Source: Puffinus mauretanicus
Lineage: Eukaryota > Chordata > Aves > Procellariiformes > Procellariidae
Reading direction: 5' to 3'
Length of the DNA stretch: 64,000 nucleotides
Assembly (NCBI GenBank): GCA_023333565.1
Contig: JAJKFH010002198.1
Location: 3,038,001 to 3,102,000, forward strand
Within the stretch, counting starts at the first letter, position 1, and each line of letters opens with the position of its first letter. The translations under genes and the position numbers were made by a program. The notes beneath the pieces are model-generated. The model was not told the origin of the DNA. It saw nothing but the letters and a program-made list of their open reading frames with translations, and did no database searches. This document shows positions 11,501 through 26,500 of this stretch, piece by piece.

Positions 11501-14500
11501 TCCAAAACACATGTGCATATGCTACTTAGGAAATAGAGACAAACTACCTTCTCCATATCAACAAAAGATACTCTTTGTGTTGCTAACAATTCTTGCCTTC
11601 AAGAATTTTTTTGGACTAAATAATCCATGTAACAGTAGAGCGCAGTATATTGTTCCACTCTGTTTGGAGTAACCCCAACTGAAGACTCCATCTTGAGAAT
11701 CAGTGAATGAATTATTTTATCCCTCTTGCTTTGAAGGAGAATAACTGTTGTGATCTGTAGTAACTGCAACAGGACCTCCCCAATATAGTTGCACTGCATT
11801 GTCCTAAAATATTTAAGTATTTATATAGCTTTTCTAACTGGTTTTAAAAAAAATACATTGTCTGGGTCTCAAAATAATCACCTGAACTAAAGTCTTTGTT
11901 ATCAGAGTGCAAAAGTCTATATACCTGCTTTCAGGTATATATTCATTTCTTATCTTCCCAAGAGACAAATAATTAAAAATATATAAAGTAATTGCTACAG
12001 AGAAGTTATTGAATAACTCTGTTTATGAATACTTATTATATGAATATGTATTTCAGAAGAAAAATTTTTCCAACATTATTGTTGGAAAAATTTCAGCAAC
12101 ATCATGCTGTAGGTGAAAAGTACAAGAAATCAAAGGATAGTATCATAGTATCATTTTAAACTGTTTACCCACTATACAAGTACTGTTCTGAATTTGAAAT
12201 GCTTATTGAAGGTGTCAAATGAAAATTCAAACTATGTTAACTTTAAATTAGACTACAGTAAAGTATCTGATGAAAGAAATCCTGATTTTCCAATTCAATT
12301 TAAATAACCCACAATACTATAAATTTTTCCTATGTCAGCCAACAGATATAAGCAGTGAGATACCAGTGAAGTTCATCAGAAAAACAAATAAGAAATGAGG
12401 AAACTGTTCAAAAGTGGGCAAGCAATAAAATAAAACAAAAAACCACACAAACAGCCCGGCAGCATTACCCAATGAAAGTATGATAAAAGAAGCCTTCTAG
12501 ATATTAATTATACTGAGGTGTTTTTTTTTTTTAATCCGTGAAAAGGTAGAAGGCTCCAATAATTCATGCAATAGGAAATATTTAAATCTTGCTTACTAAA
12601 GAGATTGGAATTACTACTAGTTATATTAATGCTGCACTGATTCCATACCTTGGAAGACCGAAAACAGAATGCCGTAGATTTTACATCCGCTTTCTCTTTG
12701 TCTGTAAGAAGAAGACTCTTGTCATCCAGAAGACTTAAATATTTTCCTGTTGTTATATGTCTTAGTCTGAATGGCTGTCCCCATCTAATGTGGCTGCCAC
12801 TCCACCTAAGAAAGTTCATAGGAAACATTTGGTTTTTTTAAAACAAAACATAGAGTTTAACTACTAGCAAAAATATTTTAATGTACATTATATTGCCAAC
12901 TAGTTGGTAAAAGGATAAAATTCTAAATGTTGGATTATCAGCAAGAAAATGGCTACTTTGTGGGTGTCTCCTATAAAACCATTCTAATAAATAATCTTAA
13001 CCTCTTCCTTTGCACAGACTGCCTTGATTCAGACTGAATTCCTCTTGAAAGAAGATACAGACCGCCTACAGAAAAGGAGGCTTCTGCTGTAAACAAAGAG
13101 CTTAGATCTGCCAGTTCCCTCCCCAACATTTCATCTACCAGCAGCCGGGTTTGTTCACTCTCCCAGAGCACTCTCCTTTCAGCAGTCAGCACAATTCAGG
13201 CACGCTTTGAATAGTGTGCAAAAAATAAAATAGCAAAATAAAAAAATAAATATATAAAGAAAAATCCTCATAAAATAAATTTTAAAAATTATTAAGCTAA
13301 GACTGGCCCAGATTCTTCATATTCTATAGGAGGAAATTAAGGAAGAAAGGCAAAGATTTTCTATTTAAGCTCCCCAAGAACTTGTCAAGTTGAAATATAG
13401 GTTGCAGGTTTCTAACTTCTCGCCTTAAACTGAAAAGTCAGTTCTTCTGTTCTTCCTGATTAACTCCTGAAGACAAACTTGTGTAGGGGTTACTAAGGAG
13501 GATGCATTTCACAAAGCCTTTTCAGAAGGCTTCTCGAATATTCCTTAGATTGGAAAACCGCCACAGCTAGGATATTTTCCTGGATCTTCACAATATTTTC
13601 TTCAGTCTTACATCTTCAAAAGTTTACACTTTAGATGTATGTGCACACTGCTTTTTGGAGAGGAAATCATATATTTATTTTGTGTTTGCAAAATGCCCAT
13701 CATAATGGAGTTATGACATACGGCCAAGGTTCTGATGTGCTTCCACAAATACTAGTAATTCTCTGTGCTCACTGTGGCTTGAAATAGCTCTAAAATTATC
13801 AACAAATGTTCACATAATATCAGTGAAATACATAAACACATCCTTATGAATTTAACCTGATTATAAACTTAGTCTCATATAAGAATTTTGTATTACTGCA
13901 TCTTCTCACTTGCATTTAAAGTAATTCCAGGTACAGCTTTTAAAAACATAAAAAGTTTTTATGCATATGTTTTGTATATATTCATGTACTAGTCTGAAAA
14001 TCACTTACACAGGTTTAAGTAATTTTCGTTTTCCCTGATGCATACACGTAGCAGATTAAAGCACTTACCTATTCAATACAAATATCCATTTGTTTAAACA
14101 TGTCTTCATAACACATGGCCATACTGTATGCAAAGTATGCAAAACTGATTTGGCAGATGTTTTTAAAGTGCAGGAGTTTTTAAAATGCAAGAGCAATACC
14201 TGCTTCTGTTTTTTAACAGGATTTATTACACTTCACTAATTAAACTTCTAAACCTATTTAGTTACTGGTTTTAAAGAGGCCAAAAGAATGAAGAGGTTTT
14301 CCCCTCAACTATTTTCTTTTGTAAACTAAATAGTCTTTTCTGTTTAAGTCGAGGAGAAAGGACTTTGGGGAGGAAGGAAATATGGAAGCTTTATATCTTA
14401 GAAACGCATTTCTTTTTTTCTGTCTTCTACACAGCAAAGTCAGTATACTCCACAAAAGCACATCTAAGTATGTGCTGTGTTCCAGCACAACTTCTGCTTC

Positions 14501-17500
14501 TCAATTAACTAAAATGTCAGATCATGAATCTCAGCTATTGTGTTGCTGGGTCTGGTCAAACACATCAGCTCTGCACCTTTCATATTATGGGCCGTGCTGG
14601 GGAGCTGCCTTTTCTCTAGTCTGATTCAATTTTCTCTTGGACTCAATAGCTATGGACCATAAGAAAAAGAAAATAATAAATGTAGTGCAATTGAGCCGTG
14701 TCCCTAATTCATGCCTGCAGGATAGGAAAACTGACAATTCATGTGCACTTACAAGAAAAGCCAGTTGAGCAGAAAGTATCTTGTGAAGTCATTTTTGACT
14801 ACTAACAATTCTTTTCTGCAATGTGAGAATATGATCCCTGTCACCTTTTGGGAAAGAAAGCAACGCTGAGCAATAGTATCAGGCATCCCATGGCAGGGCA
14901 TCCCAAGAGGCAGTCTGCACATGCAGACTGCCCAGGCGATTTTTATGAGAATTCTCCACTAAAGAGGAGAGTTCAGAAATAATGATTCCTTCAGAATCAT
15001 ATAAAATTAACAGAATTAATATTATATCTGCAGTCGTTCTGGGAAGGACTAGAACTGATGGAGACTTCAGGCATGCATATTCTAAGTTACAAATTGAAGC
15101 ATTTCATGATTAGTAATGTGCCTGCAATTCAGCAATGAATGTTTATAGCTGTTAGAATATCATACAGGAAAATAGGGAGGTGAGGGACTTGTAGGAGAGA
15201 GGGTTATTCTTGGGATTTTATTTGGGGTTTTTTTCCTGGTAGAAAAGTAATGTTCCTTAAAAAGAAAGATTACCGCTGCCTTTGCTTAGTTGTTTTGACA
15301 GTTCTCACAATTTCTCTCAGTCATATATGTTCAAATGTTTACACTTCAAAAGTTTGTATACAATGCCTGTCAAAGTGAGACATGTGACAGTCGTAACAGA
15401 AACCTGTAATTTCTCAAATCCCTACATTGCTTCAGTACCACTGCTTATTAGGGAAGTACATTCAATGAGGAAAATAAAAAGCCAGAGATCCTTCCACAGT
15501 TTCATTGTTGTCACTTAAGCACTCTCAAGGTCAATGTTAGTCCAAAGCAAAAATCTCACTGCCCTATCAATCATATTTAACATCATCCTATTAAACAAAC
15601 TGCACAAACCGAAAATCATTAGAGTGTAACCTTTCCCTAAACTGCCCTGATTTAATCTCTAAAAAGCAATCATTGATAGTCACTAGAAATTTTATCCCAA
15701 GCACATACTGTAATACAATTTAAGTGAAATTTTACAGTGCAATTACCTTAACAAACAAGGCACAATTCCTTACTATCATTCCAACACTCATGCAAGGTAG
15801 CACTTTTTCTGTAAATTTTTGCCTTTAAGGACATCCAAATGGCTTAAACAAGTTAGGGGGTGGCACACATGAATTATTATAATCAGAATTGTTTTCCTTA
15901 AAAATGTCACATATATGTGTAAAAAAAAAAGTAAATTGTGAATTCACTGACAGCTATAACAACTTCAAAAAAATAATCAAAACACACACAGCATGTGTGT
16001 TAACATGCACTCTCTACAGGAAGTTGTTTAAGTTTTCATGAAAGTGTTACAGAGCACTTTTTGAAGATTATTTTAGTATTAACTGTCTGGTTTTATAGTT
16101 ATCAATCTGATTTTATAGGAATACTCTTACTATACAAAAAGCGCCCTGCCAAACTGACGACTTCTTCTGAGAGGGATTTTACTTACGCAACTCTTAGAGT
16201 CTCTAGTCGCCAAAGGGAACGAGCATGAATTGACACAGCACCACCTTCATAGTGGACAGTTCTGAAAACCAAGCAAAGGCACAGACTAAATGCTCAGCTT
16301 TGTTGTAAGAATTCATAATATTCATTTGTTCATCTCTCATTTTAAGACCACCAAAACAATTATTGCAACTATCAGATTCGAAGGTTATCATATTCAAAAT
16401 CAGCTTTTATCAATTAAACCTTCAGACCTAGTTACTCAAACAAATTTTATTTTCATTGTCTTTAGCATCGATTATTGTGATATGCATAACAACGAGATTT
16501 ATACAGTGTTTGCTTAGACATCTTTCTTAGTGATTCAAGGATAGAGAAACCAGGGGCAGGGAAAAAGAAAAAAAAAGCCAATAAGCTGATAATTACAATA
16601 TTTCTAGGTTCTAACAAAAAACAAATATCAAATGATGGTAAAGATTTGTGATCACTGCATACGCCTCACAAGAAAGGTAGTGTTTTCTCAGAGCTTATAC
16701 TATTAAAATAACCATGAAACTTATTACACTGAATTATGAAGAGTCACCTATTTGGCACTGTATTTTATTATCATAGCACCTGGAGTTTCACAACCACACT
16801 GATACAGTCTTCACACAGCTCAGATGTTAAGGCTTCCTATTTCCAAATTTTAATTTGTAGTGAACCCTCTAGTTCCTGCATATATCCAGAAATCTGAGTG
16901 CTTCTAAAAAACAGTCAATTGAGCCTAAAAAAAGGTTGGGTTTTTTTTCTGCATTATTCTAAGCACAGATAAGTGATTTATATTGGTTCCACAAAATGGT
17001 TTAGATTTTATGGTGACCAAAAGCCCCGAGTTAGGTAACCTCGCTTCTCTTCAAAGCAAACACTGAGGAATGTGGTGAGTATTAAGCACTGCCACTCTAG
17101 ATTTAGGCAGCAGTTCTTTGGACTGCTTCCTGCCTGCACCTTTATTTCGGCCCTAGGACACTGCCAGAATTTAAAAACCTAGGTTTTTCCTTCAGGAAAA
17201 TGAATAAAGGAGTCACTTATGCAAAGGAGTGCTGTCACTGTGCTTATCAGATCAAGCACATCAGGGAACACTGCCAAAGTATGGCCTAGTTTTATGGATC
17301 CTGGAAGAGCTTATGGATTGAGTAAATATTGTGATCTTCAGCCAAGATCAGGCACTGCCAAAAATAGCCAGAGGCATAACTTTAGAGAATATTAATATTG
17401 AAATTGTAGGCATTCCCCATTGTTTGTTAGAAGTAATTTTTTGAGGACCACAAGTTTGGAATCGGGTACCTAGTACTCACTAGGCTTTAGTTTCCAAAGT

Positions 17501-20500
17501 CCTCCTGTGGATATAATACAGAAGGACTGAATGCTTAGCACAGAGAAGAACCCAGCATTGAAAGAGGTGATTCAAAAACCAAAAGAAATAGTGAGTTAGA
17601 ATATACTTCTCAGTACTGTTAACAATACATGAAACTACAGATGTGTTAAAATTCACCTTGGAATATGCTAAAAAGTATTAAGGAAATAAACACTCCCAGA
17701 CACTGCAAATGAATGAAGATAAATTATACAGGGAAAAATTGAGTCAAAATACAAAATAAATATTCCTCACTACACTTACAGAACCACTCACACTGAATAT
17801 TCGTGACCCATGTATAAATAGAAACTCTGGCACATGCCCCAGTACCAAAAAGAAGTTATAGGTGCATATACAAACATGTACAAAATCCTCCCCTTGACCT
17901 TATACCCAGCATTTTCTCCACGTATTACCTTACTCATTTGGTGCAATGGTTGTGGTGCTAGGAGCAGCTGACAGGTATTAGTAAGTCTCTCATATCTCTC
18001 TCACAGAAGGGAATGAAATTCAAAGTCAATCTTTTTTTTTATTGAAATTGTCCTTCGTTAGTATAGTAAAATGCAAATGCTAAACAATCCTGCGTTCAGC
18101 TGCTTCTCTGTTCAGACACTCCCTCTCCTCTTCAGGTATTTGTTCAAATTTTTGTTCTCCAACTAACAGACTGGGTTTATGTTGTAACATCTAAACAATA
18201 ACAGATCAGATGTCACCCTGGTTGGTTTGTTTGGGTTGCGGGGGGTGGGTGGGTTGTTTGTTTGGGAGGTTTGGAGGGGGTTATTGTTGGTTGGTTATTA
18301 ATCAGAATATTTGATTTTTAAGTTGGTACACCTTATTACTTTTCAGGGGTGAAGTTCTTTCTCACATTGGAAACCCAGGAGCTGTCACCAGTTTCTCAGT
18401 CTGAGTACTGTTTTGAAGCTAGCTTTGGATTACACATAGCAGTTGGATCAGTGTAATTTTAAACATCTAAAAAGCCTCTCATTGTGAACTTAGAAGAATG
18501 GCTTCTCATGGGTGAAGTGGTTTTCTGTTATGTGACTATCCATCCATTGTTTCCTTTCTCTGTTCTTTTAAAGGGGAGCTATCAGTCTTGGAATGGTCAT
18601 GTAAGATAGGAAAATGGGAAAGAGATAGAAGGGAACAAATCCTAAATAAAAACGTGCAATTTGTTTACCAAAGGAAATAAAAAGGATCCTGGGATTGTCT
18701 CTTATTTCTATATGAATGAATGAGTACAGTAGCAACAGAAGGAGTGAAGGCAGAAAGAGAGTGATAGCACTTGAGGTATAAAAGTCAACAAGGCAGCAGA
18801 GCCTCAGCAAAAGAATAAGTGACAGCAATCTGGAGGGGGACTGAGAAAGAGCTGGGGACTGGAGGGCTAGGGATCAAGGATGCCTACAGGGAAGCAAAAG
18901 GAGAAGCCCAGAGATTGAGGGCAAGGATGGAGCAGCAAGACTTTGTATGGGCAGGAAAGAGGATACATGCTTGTCGTGGTTTAACCCCAGCTGGCAACTA
19001 AGCACCATACAGAAGGAAGGGGGGGGGACGTTCAGAGTTATGGCATTTTGTCTTCCCAAGTAACCGTTACACATGATGGAGCCCTGCTTTCCTGGAGGTG
19101 GCTGAACACCTGCCTGCCGATGGGAAGTGGTGAATGAATTCCTTGGTTTGCTTTGCTTGCGTGCGCGGCTTTTGCTTTACCTGTTAAACTGTCTTTATCT
19201 CAACCCACGGGTTCTCACTTTTACTCTCTGACTCTCTCCCCCATCCCACCGGTGGGGAGTGAGGGATTGGCTGTGTGGTGCTTAGTTGCCGGCTGGAGTT
19301 AAACCACGACAGCCCTTTTCTTCTTCTTCCGCAGCTTTATATGCTGAGCACGACGTCATATGGTATGGAATATCCCTTTGGTCAGTTGGGGTCAGCTGTC
19401 CCGTCTGTATCCCCTCCCAACTTCTTGTGCACCCCCAGCCTACTCGCTGGTGGGGTGGGGGGAGAAGCAGAAAAGGCCTTGGCTCTGTGTAAGCACTGCT
19501 CCACAATAGCGAAAACATCCCTGTGTTATCAACACTGCTTCCAGCACAAATCCAAAACACAGGCCCATAGTAGCTGCTATTAAAAAAACTTAACTCTATC
19601 CCAGCCAAAACGAGCACAATAGTACAAAAAAACAAGCTGGCACAAAGCAATAGAATAGGGTGTAAGCTCTTGTGTCTTTAGCTAGGTATTGTCTTCTCTA
19701 CAGAAAAGACGGTAAAGAAAAGGTGGCCTTGAATAAAAGTATCTCTTCTTCATTGAAGGGCAAGTCACTTCGCTTTTACCATAACCGCATGCATACTAAC
19801 CATTGCCCCAGAGCAGCTGAATAAATTCATAACCTAGATTATCTCATACTTTTTTATTCTAAGAAATCCGAAGTTCATTTTTAACTCCTTTCATTAAAAT
19901 AAATGTAGTAAACTGCTCTGAGATTGCTCAAACCAACTTCCTTAGAACTTGCTCTATATAAAAACATTATTTGATAGAGTGCACCTCATTTCTTTTTATG
20001 TACTTTTGACAACAGTTCAGTGCTGAAAAGGAAGTATGATACATAAGATTTTAATCCTTCCTGAAACTGACACTGGTAAGCCATAGCAGATACTGATATT
20101 ACTAGGTCAAATGAAACATTGCTTTTAATGATGTGTGAATAACCTACAAAAGTTCTCTGACTATCAGAGTTACTACAGCTTTACATTGATAGGTTGGAAA
20201 AAATAAAATTTGAAGCTGCGAAGTGCACAGAAGATGCACATTACTTGTCAAACAGTAGAGAAAACCTGTGAATTACAAAAAATTATTGTGAAGTTATAAA
20301 TAATGTAAATGCATGAGGAAAGTACAAATAACAGCAGAAAAAGAGAAGGCAACAAGAGCTACGAGTGTAGTCTTCCCCTAGAAAGCTAGGGATACCTTAT
20401 AACTTCTGAGCCGTGCCCATAACACTAATTCCTGACATTTTTTTTTTTCTATTCTTTCCAAAACACTTTATTTGCATGTTCTACATTTATGGAGTAAGGA

Positions 20501-23500
20501 TATTAACTACTTTATTTCAAATGAAAATATCTATAAGGAATTCAGAACCTTTGAGAATTTTCAGTTCATGTTTACTATAAAATTTAATCTAGTTAATTAG
20601 TTGGTGTAATGAAGTCATTTGTTGTCTGACCTATGACTGTAAGTGAAAATTAAAACATCATTCTTTTCCTGACTACGTCATTGGTCTATTTAATTCCCCT
20701 TAACATAAACAGTCACTAGAGCTGGAACTTGCCACCCTGCTCATTTGACAGCGCCCGGGCTGTAGGGACAGCACCAAGCACAGCACAACCGCTCCCCGGC
20801 AGCCGCGGCTTCCCCCACTTGCTTATTCCTAGCACTCTCCTCTAGCTTTCTGAGATGTGATGTAGAGGCAGAGCAATGGTAAACATCAAAAAGAAAGATT
20901 TATATCTGAATCTCTCATCTCCAATTACAATAATGAATTAATTATACAAGTTTAAAATAGACTGCCACATATCAAAACCCCTGGAGAATCATTATTGAAT
21001 TCATATTCTTATTAAAGTATTGTTGAGCAGAGAGAGGGCAATCATTTCAGTGAAATTCACTGACTACTAATGGGCATTAAATGAGGTTAAAATAAATTAC
21101 GTTAAATGACAGCGTTTCGATACTGCTGAAGTAGCCTTGGTTCAAGAATGTAAATCCTAAATTCCACAGCAAGGAAATAACGGAATAAAACTCAGTAACT
21201 TGGAATGAATCAGGGTGCCATAAATATGGCATAAATAACATAACGATATTATACCTGGATTATGCACAAATTAATAAATCCAAATAAGATGTCAAAGTTC
21301 AAGTTAAGGAAATTGTTCCACTCCCTTTAATGACAGGCAAGGGTGTTCTGTTTTAAATTTGAAAATCAATCACTAAAGAGCTCTACGGAATTTTTCAAAT
21401 TAATTTATAAAAGCACAACCATTACTATTCAAGGCTCGTGGCTTGTTTTGGGCATGGGGAAAAGGTTATTGACTCATGCTGGGTGAAAACTTTCTGAGTT
21501 CACATTTGAGTCATAAATAATCCTTCACACGCACCAGATCCCAGCCTTTCTGAGGTACAACAGACCTCGCTAGTTTGTAATGCCTTATCAAAGAGCGTAT
21601 TTTACCTGTCTAAAGAAAATAGCATGGAAAGGAAAGTGAAAAGGAGCTGGCATTGGCTAAGTCACATTGATTTTGACTTTGATCACTTTACAACCCTGTC
21701 TATCCATTTCTGAGACTAACACAAAATGTTCAATACAATTTACAAAAGACAACGTAATATGTTTAACCCAAAGAAAGTCTCAAAGGCAGGAATGACAAAA
21801 CTGCTTCTGGAATTAGGCTACACATATACATTCCCTCATGAAGGCCTATTCTGACTGGATGGTTTGAGAAATTGGAGTCTGTTCCACCTCAAGTGATACT
21901 TTGCAAAAGCCAGGAGCACTTTGCTCTCTCTCACAGGTAATTACTTTCCGTAACGATATATTTCTGAAGGGTTCAAATTGCACTGCAGTCATCACTTTAA
22001 GATACATATTGCAAATCAAAATGCAAATTAGTTGCAATGGGAACATTCATGGCCCACTTCTACACTGGGAACTATGAATACTCATAGCCCTACTGCTGTG
22101 TGGACTTTAAGTTCTAAAAGAATATGAATGATGGTGGTATAATAAAGAGCAAGTATCACAACCCAATCAAAAAAAAAAACCAAATAATTTTGATTACATA
22201 CTTCCACTGTTATCTGACATTAGTTTTTGAGGACTTCTAAGTAAAAAAAAAAAACCAAACCAAACCAAACAAAAAACCGAAACAAAAAAAAAAAACATAC
22301 AAAACCCGCAAAGTAATCCAAAACTCTACAGTCATGCAAAGTACTGTATTAATAACTAGCTCACATTTTTACAGGAAAATAAAAATGACACGCATAATAC
22401 AACAACGTCAAAAATGTAAAATAATTCATCTTAACTGAACAGTAAAAAAAGGGGGCTGTTGACTGGTTCAGTTGTGAAGGGGAAAAAAACCAGCTTGTTT
22501 ATTACAATACTTTTAAAATCTTTGCTGCACAACCTTAATTAAAAGAGTGAAACAGTGGTAAACAATTTCACAGAAGCACTTCAATGTATACCTGCCCTAC
22601 AAACCAACTTCCACCATAATTAGAATAAATTTATTCATTCCTTTGATATTACAAATTCTCAAGTGAAGACTCAATACTATAATTACCAAATAAGTGTTTA
22701 AAAAAAAAAAAAAAAAGTGTCACAATTGCAAGAGGAAAAGGTACCAAATGAAAGCAAAGACCATTTCAAGGTACCTGTAATACAAAAAGTGATTTAAATC
22801 TTCTGCTGGATAATCGTATACAACCCTTTGCCCAAAAAAAGAAGTATTAAAAATGATTAACAAATTTCTCATGTATGAAACAGGAGAAAAAGGGTGAGAA
22901 ACTATGCAATCCTTTATTTCAAGAAAAAAATACATAAATCAAGGAAACCCTTGTGGGTCTGCCTCATTCCCATACACACAGCTGACAGACCACTTCTATC
23001 AGCACATATGATGGGAGCCAGGCCACAAACCACGCGGGCAGAGACTGTAGGAAAAGGAGTCAAGATAAATACAGACTCCCAGCTACTGTGCTGCTGCAGA
23101 AGTTTCCCCTGCCTTTGAAGGTAAATAGAATCAAAGTAACCACCAGAACACCACCAAGATAATTATATTATGCCTTCTCTTGCATATCTATACCTATATT
23201 TAGTTTTTAATCTACCTGGAAATGCTTCTGAAATTTGAATTGAAGAGCTACAGAAACAACACTGCAAATTTAGGTCTAGCTTGCTATAGGTAACTAAGGC
23301 ATTTTAAATAATAAAAACATAGTTTAAGAATTCTACACACAAGGCTTTAAACACTGTCCTTAAACCACCAACATACCCAACTAGAATGTGCAGTAGATTA
23401 TATTTAATTCAGCGAAATTGCACATACTTAACCTTTTGCCTGTTCCTTTTTTTGTTCTTTACCTGGGTCAGAGTGAGTGAAAACTACCAGGGTCATGCCC

Positions 23501-26500
23501 ACTCTGCCTGTGGGGTTTTAAAAACAATACCACTATTTTTTTCTAGTGTAATATCAAGTAAACCAACATATAAGCACAAACATCTCTATGTGCACTGCTT
23601 CCAACTGGAATGCTTTTTAATCACAAAGCAAACTAAGTCTAGCAACTTCAGGGAGAAACTATCTGAAACTGCTTCCCAAGGAAAAGTACCTTTCTGAGTG
23701 GATAGGAGCCCCCAGGCCTACAGACTTCTGCGTGGTGAATAAGCCACTACAATTATTAAAACTTGTTTTAAGGTTTCTGATTCCAGCTAGATCTTTTGGG
23801 GGGTGGGGGGGAATAGTTCAGGCAATAAAATCCTATTTTACTATTTTTCTTGAGTTACTTCTGCAAGTACCTATTTAAATCAGTTCTCTGAGTCTCCCAC
23901 TACACAAATACCCCATGTAGCCTTAAACTATTTATAGTTCAGAGATGTAATCTTTGAATTTCTTTAATGAAAGAGCGATCAGGCCTTGGAACAGGCTGCC
24001 CAGGGAAGTGGTTGAGTCACCATCCCTGGAAGTTTTTAAAAGACGTGTAGATGAGGCCCTTAGGGACATGGTGTAGTGGGCATGGTGTGTTGGGTTGATG
24101 GTTGGACTGGATGATCTTAGAGGTCTTTTCCAACCTTAATGATTCTATGATTCTATGACTGGCATTACATCAAGAGCCAAGTATCACTACATAAGAGGCA
24201 GCATTATCAGAGACAGCTCAAGATTTCTCAGCAATTTTAACCAAATTCAGCTGGATAGTAGCAACAGACCAGGTTCTTCCAGGTACCATCTTCACTGGGA
24301 ATTTAAATGCACCACGACACAACAGCCTTGGCAACAGGTAGCCCAGGCACTTTGCCTCTGTGCTTACCCCCATCGTACGCCTGTATCTGCCGCTGCCAGG
24401 GCAGAAGGTACGTACTACTGAGACACCACCACACCACTGCCTGCAGGAGGGAAAAGGCAAGGGAGGAGCCACTGCTCCAGCAGCCTGCAGCCCCATGACA
24501 GCTCCCCCTCCTTCCCAGAATTGAGGGGCCACGGCCAGAAGACAGTACGGAGTGGGCTGTGCGTGCAAGAACCAACGCTATGGCTATCCATTACTGGCCA
24601 AAGGAGCTTTCTGGATCTCAGTTCTTTGAGGCAGGGAACAAAATCATCCTCCTAACCTCACTTTGGGCAAATACCTGTTTTCCCTGTGTCAAAAGTTGGC
24701 CCTGAACATTGCTCTTTTTCCACTGCTCATTGTGCAATTGCATCTCACCACTCAATACCAACCTCCCTCTTCCAAACACATAGTGATTCCTCCCTGCTTT
24801 CTAGTGTTCACTGCAGCACAACTTAAGGACCACGTGGAAGGACACAGGAGCTCAACAATTAAGTGAGGAAACGCAATCTACATTCAGAACAAATTGTGAG
24901 ACACAGGAGAGAATTTTCTAAGGTTTTTATATGATTATTTCTGCCACTGTACTAGGTCTCTTCCAGTGCAGATTTGGATGACCTTGCCTCGGAGGAAGCT
25001 TTGTTAGGTACTGTAATCATCAATACAGTATCTGCACTGTCACTGTATCATGGGTCTGCACTGTGCTAAAAGCTGTTCCACGATACTATAAACAGCTTGA
25101 GAATGTGTGGTTTATTTTGGACTTCTGGTAATCTTTGAAACACTTTTATACTCAAATTTATGTAACTGTATCAATGCTCTAAAAATAGAGAAAAACAGCA
25201 GTTAATTTTAGAAACTGCCTAGGAGGATCCTTCACATCAAAACAATTTATTCATTCCCAGGATTAGATACCAGGTGATACTGGTAAAATAGAATAGAATA
25301 AGACTGTTATTTTAGGACTGTCTGATCTTTTATTTATTTGAAAAGGCATAAAGAGGAGGCCTTTGCAGAAAAATAAAAATGAGATAGAGGAATGAGTGAG
25401 TCACAACAGAGATGCAACTTCTCAGCGTTCCTCTGCGCTGCCATTCTGCAGACCAGAGCTGCTCTTCAGGCATAGGCTGGAACAAAACAAACCAAGCACA
25501 ACCACAATAATCTATCACCAGACTATTTCAAAAGACAATGAAAGGATATTCCAAATATGTCATACTTTACCTTGCCTTATGTGCAAAAGTTACGGAACTT
25601 AAATTAAAATGAAAGATAAAATAATTTATTTTACAATTTCCTAGCTGCCAAAATTACCCGTATTTTTTAATATAATTCTACCAGCAGTTAAATACCACCC
25701 ATCAAAATAAGGTATGCATACATACTGAAAACTGAAAGGAGCCACAAATTATCCTTTTAGGTATTATTTTGAATAGGCAAGAGTCCTAATTAGAGATAGA
25801 AATATAGAGATTTTAAGCAATAACTAAATTTACTAATAATTTAAGAGGGGAAAGTGTGAGGCACAGAGCAATTATACCTAACTCCATAAAATCAAAAGTA
25901 ATCATAGATTATATTCTAGGTTTATAAGAAAAAATAATTTTAAAAATTTCAGAAAAGCAATAGAAGAACTTCAGAAAAGGAGAATATGAAAAAACTTAAA
26001 CTTATTTTTATTCTATTTATTTATTAAAGAAAGCTCCTGAACAACAAGAAAATTTCAGAAGATCAAATCTGGTTTTTATGAAGCACTGAGAAGCAGTGTT
26101 TCTTAGTATTGCTATCAGGAAATATAAAGACAAAGACATAGGTACTATTGCTTTTGGAAGAAGGGGCAGGCAACTCAAGAATTGTACAGGGATCTCGTTA
26201 GGTCGTGCAGAGAGGAAATTAGAAAGGCAAAAGCCCAGCTAGAACTCAACCTGGCCACTATCGTGACAGACAACAAAAAATGCTTTTACAAGTATATTAA
26301 TGACAAAAGGAGAGCCAAGGAGAATCTCCATCCTCTATTGGATGCAGGGGGGAACGTTGCCACCAGGGATGAGGATAAGGCTGAGGTACTCAACGCCTTC
26401 TTTGCCTCAGTCTTTAGTAGTCAGAGCAGTTATCCTCAGGGTACTCAGCCCCCTGAGCTGGAAGACAAGGACGACGAGCAGGATAAACCCCCCATAATCC

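Larger units (their letters stand above)
6176..12648 (-). other. RYR2: RYR2 intron 12
   Basis: The intron is 6473 nt. It is AT-rich with no recognisable mobile element or gene. It contains two hairpin-forming inverted repeats: an exact 22-bp stem at 10620-10670 and an exact 13-bp stem at 12062-12093. Short poly-A and poly-T runs are the only other structure I see. Confidence 0.9.

Noticed and set aside
19282..19650. A 122-codon frame across the LTR
   Set aside because: LTRs of this type do not code here and the frame crosses the LTR boundary and the inversion junction.
24155..24575. Overlapping open frames on both strands after the CR1 tail
   Set aside because: They coincide with a GC-rich patch where stops are rare and show no recognisable protein similarity.
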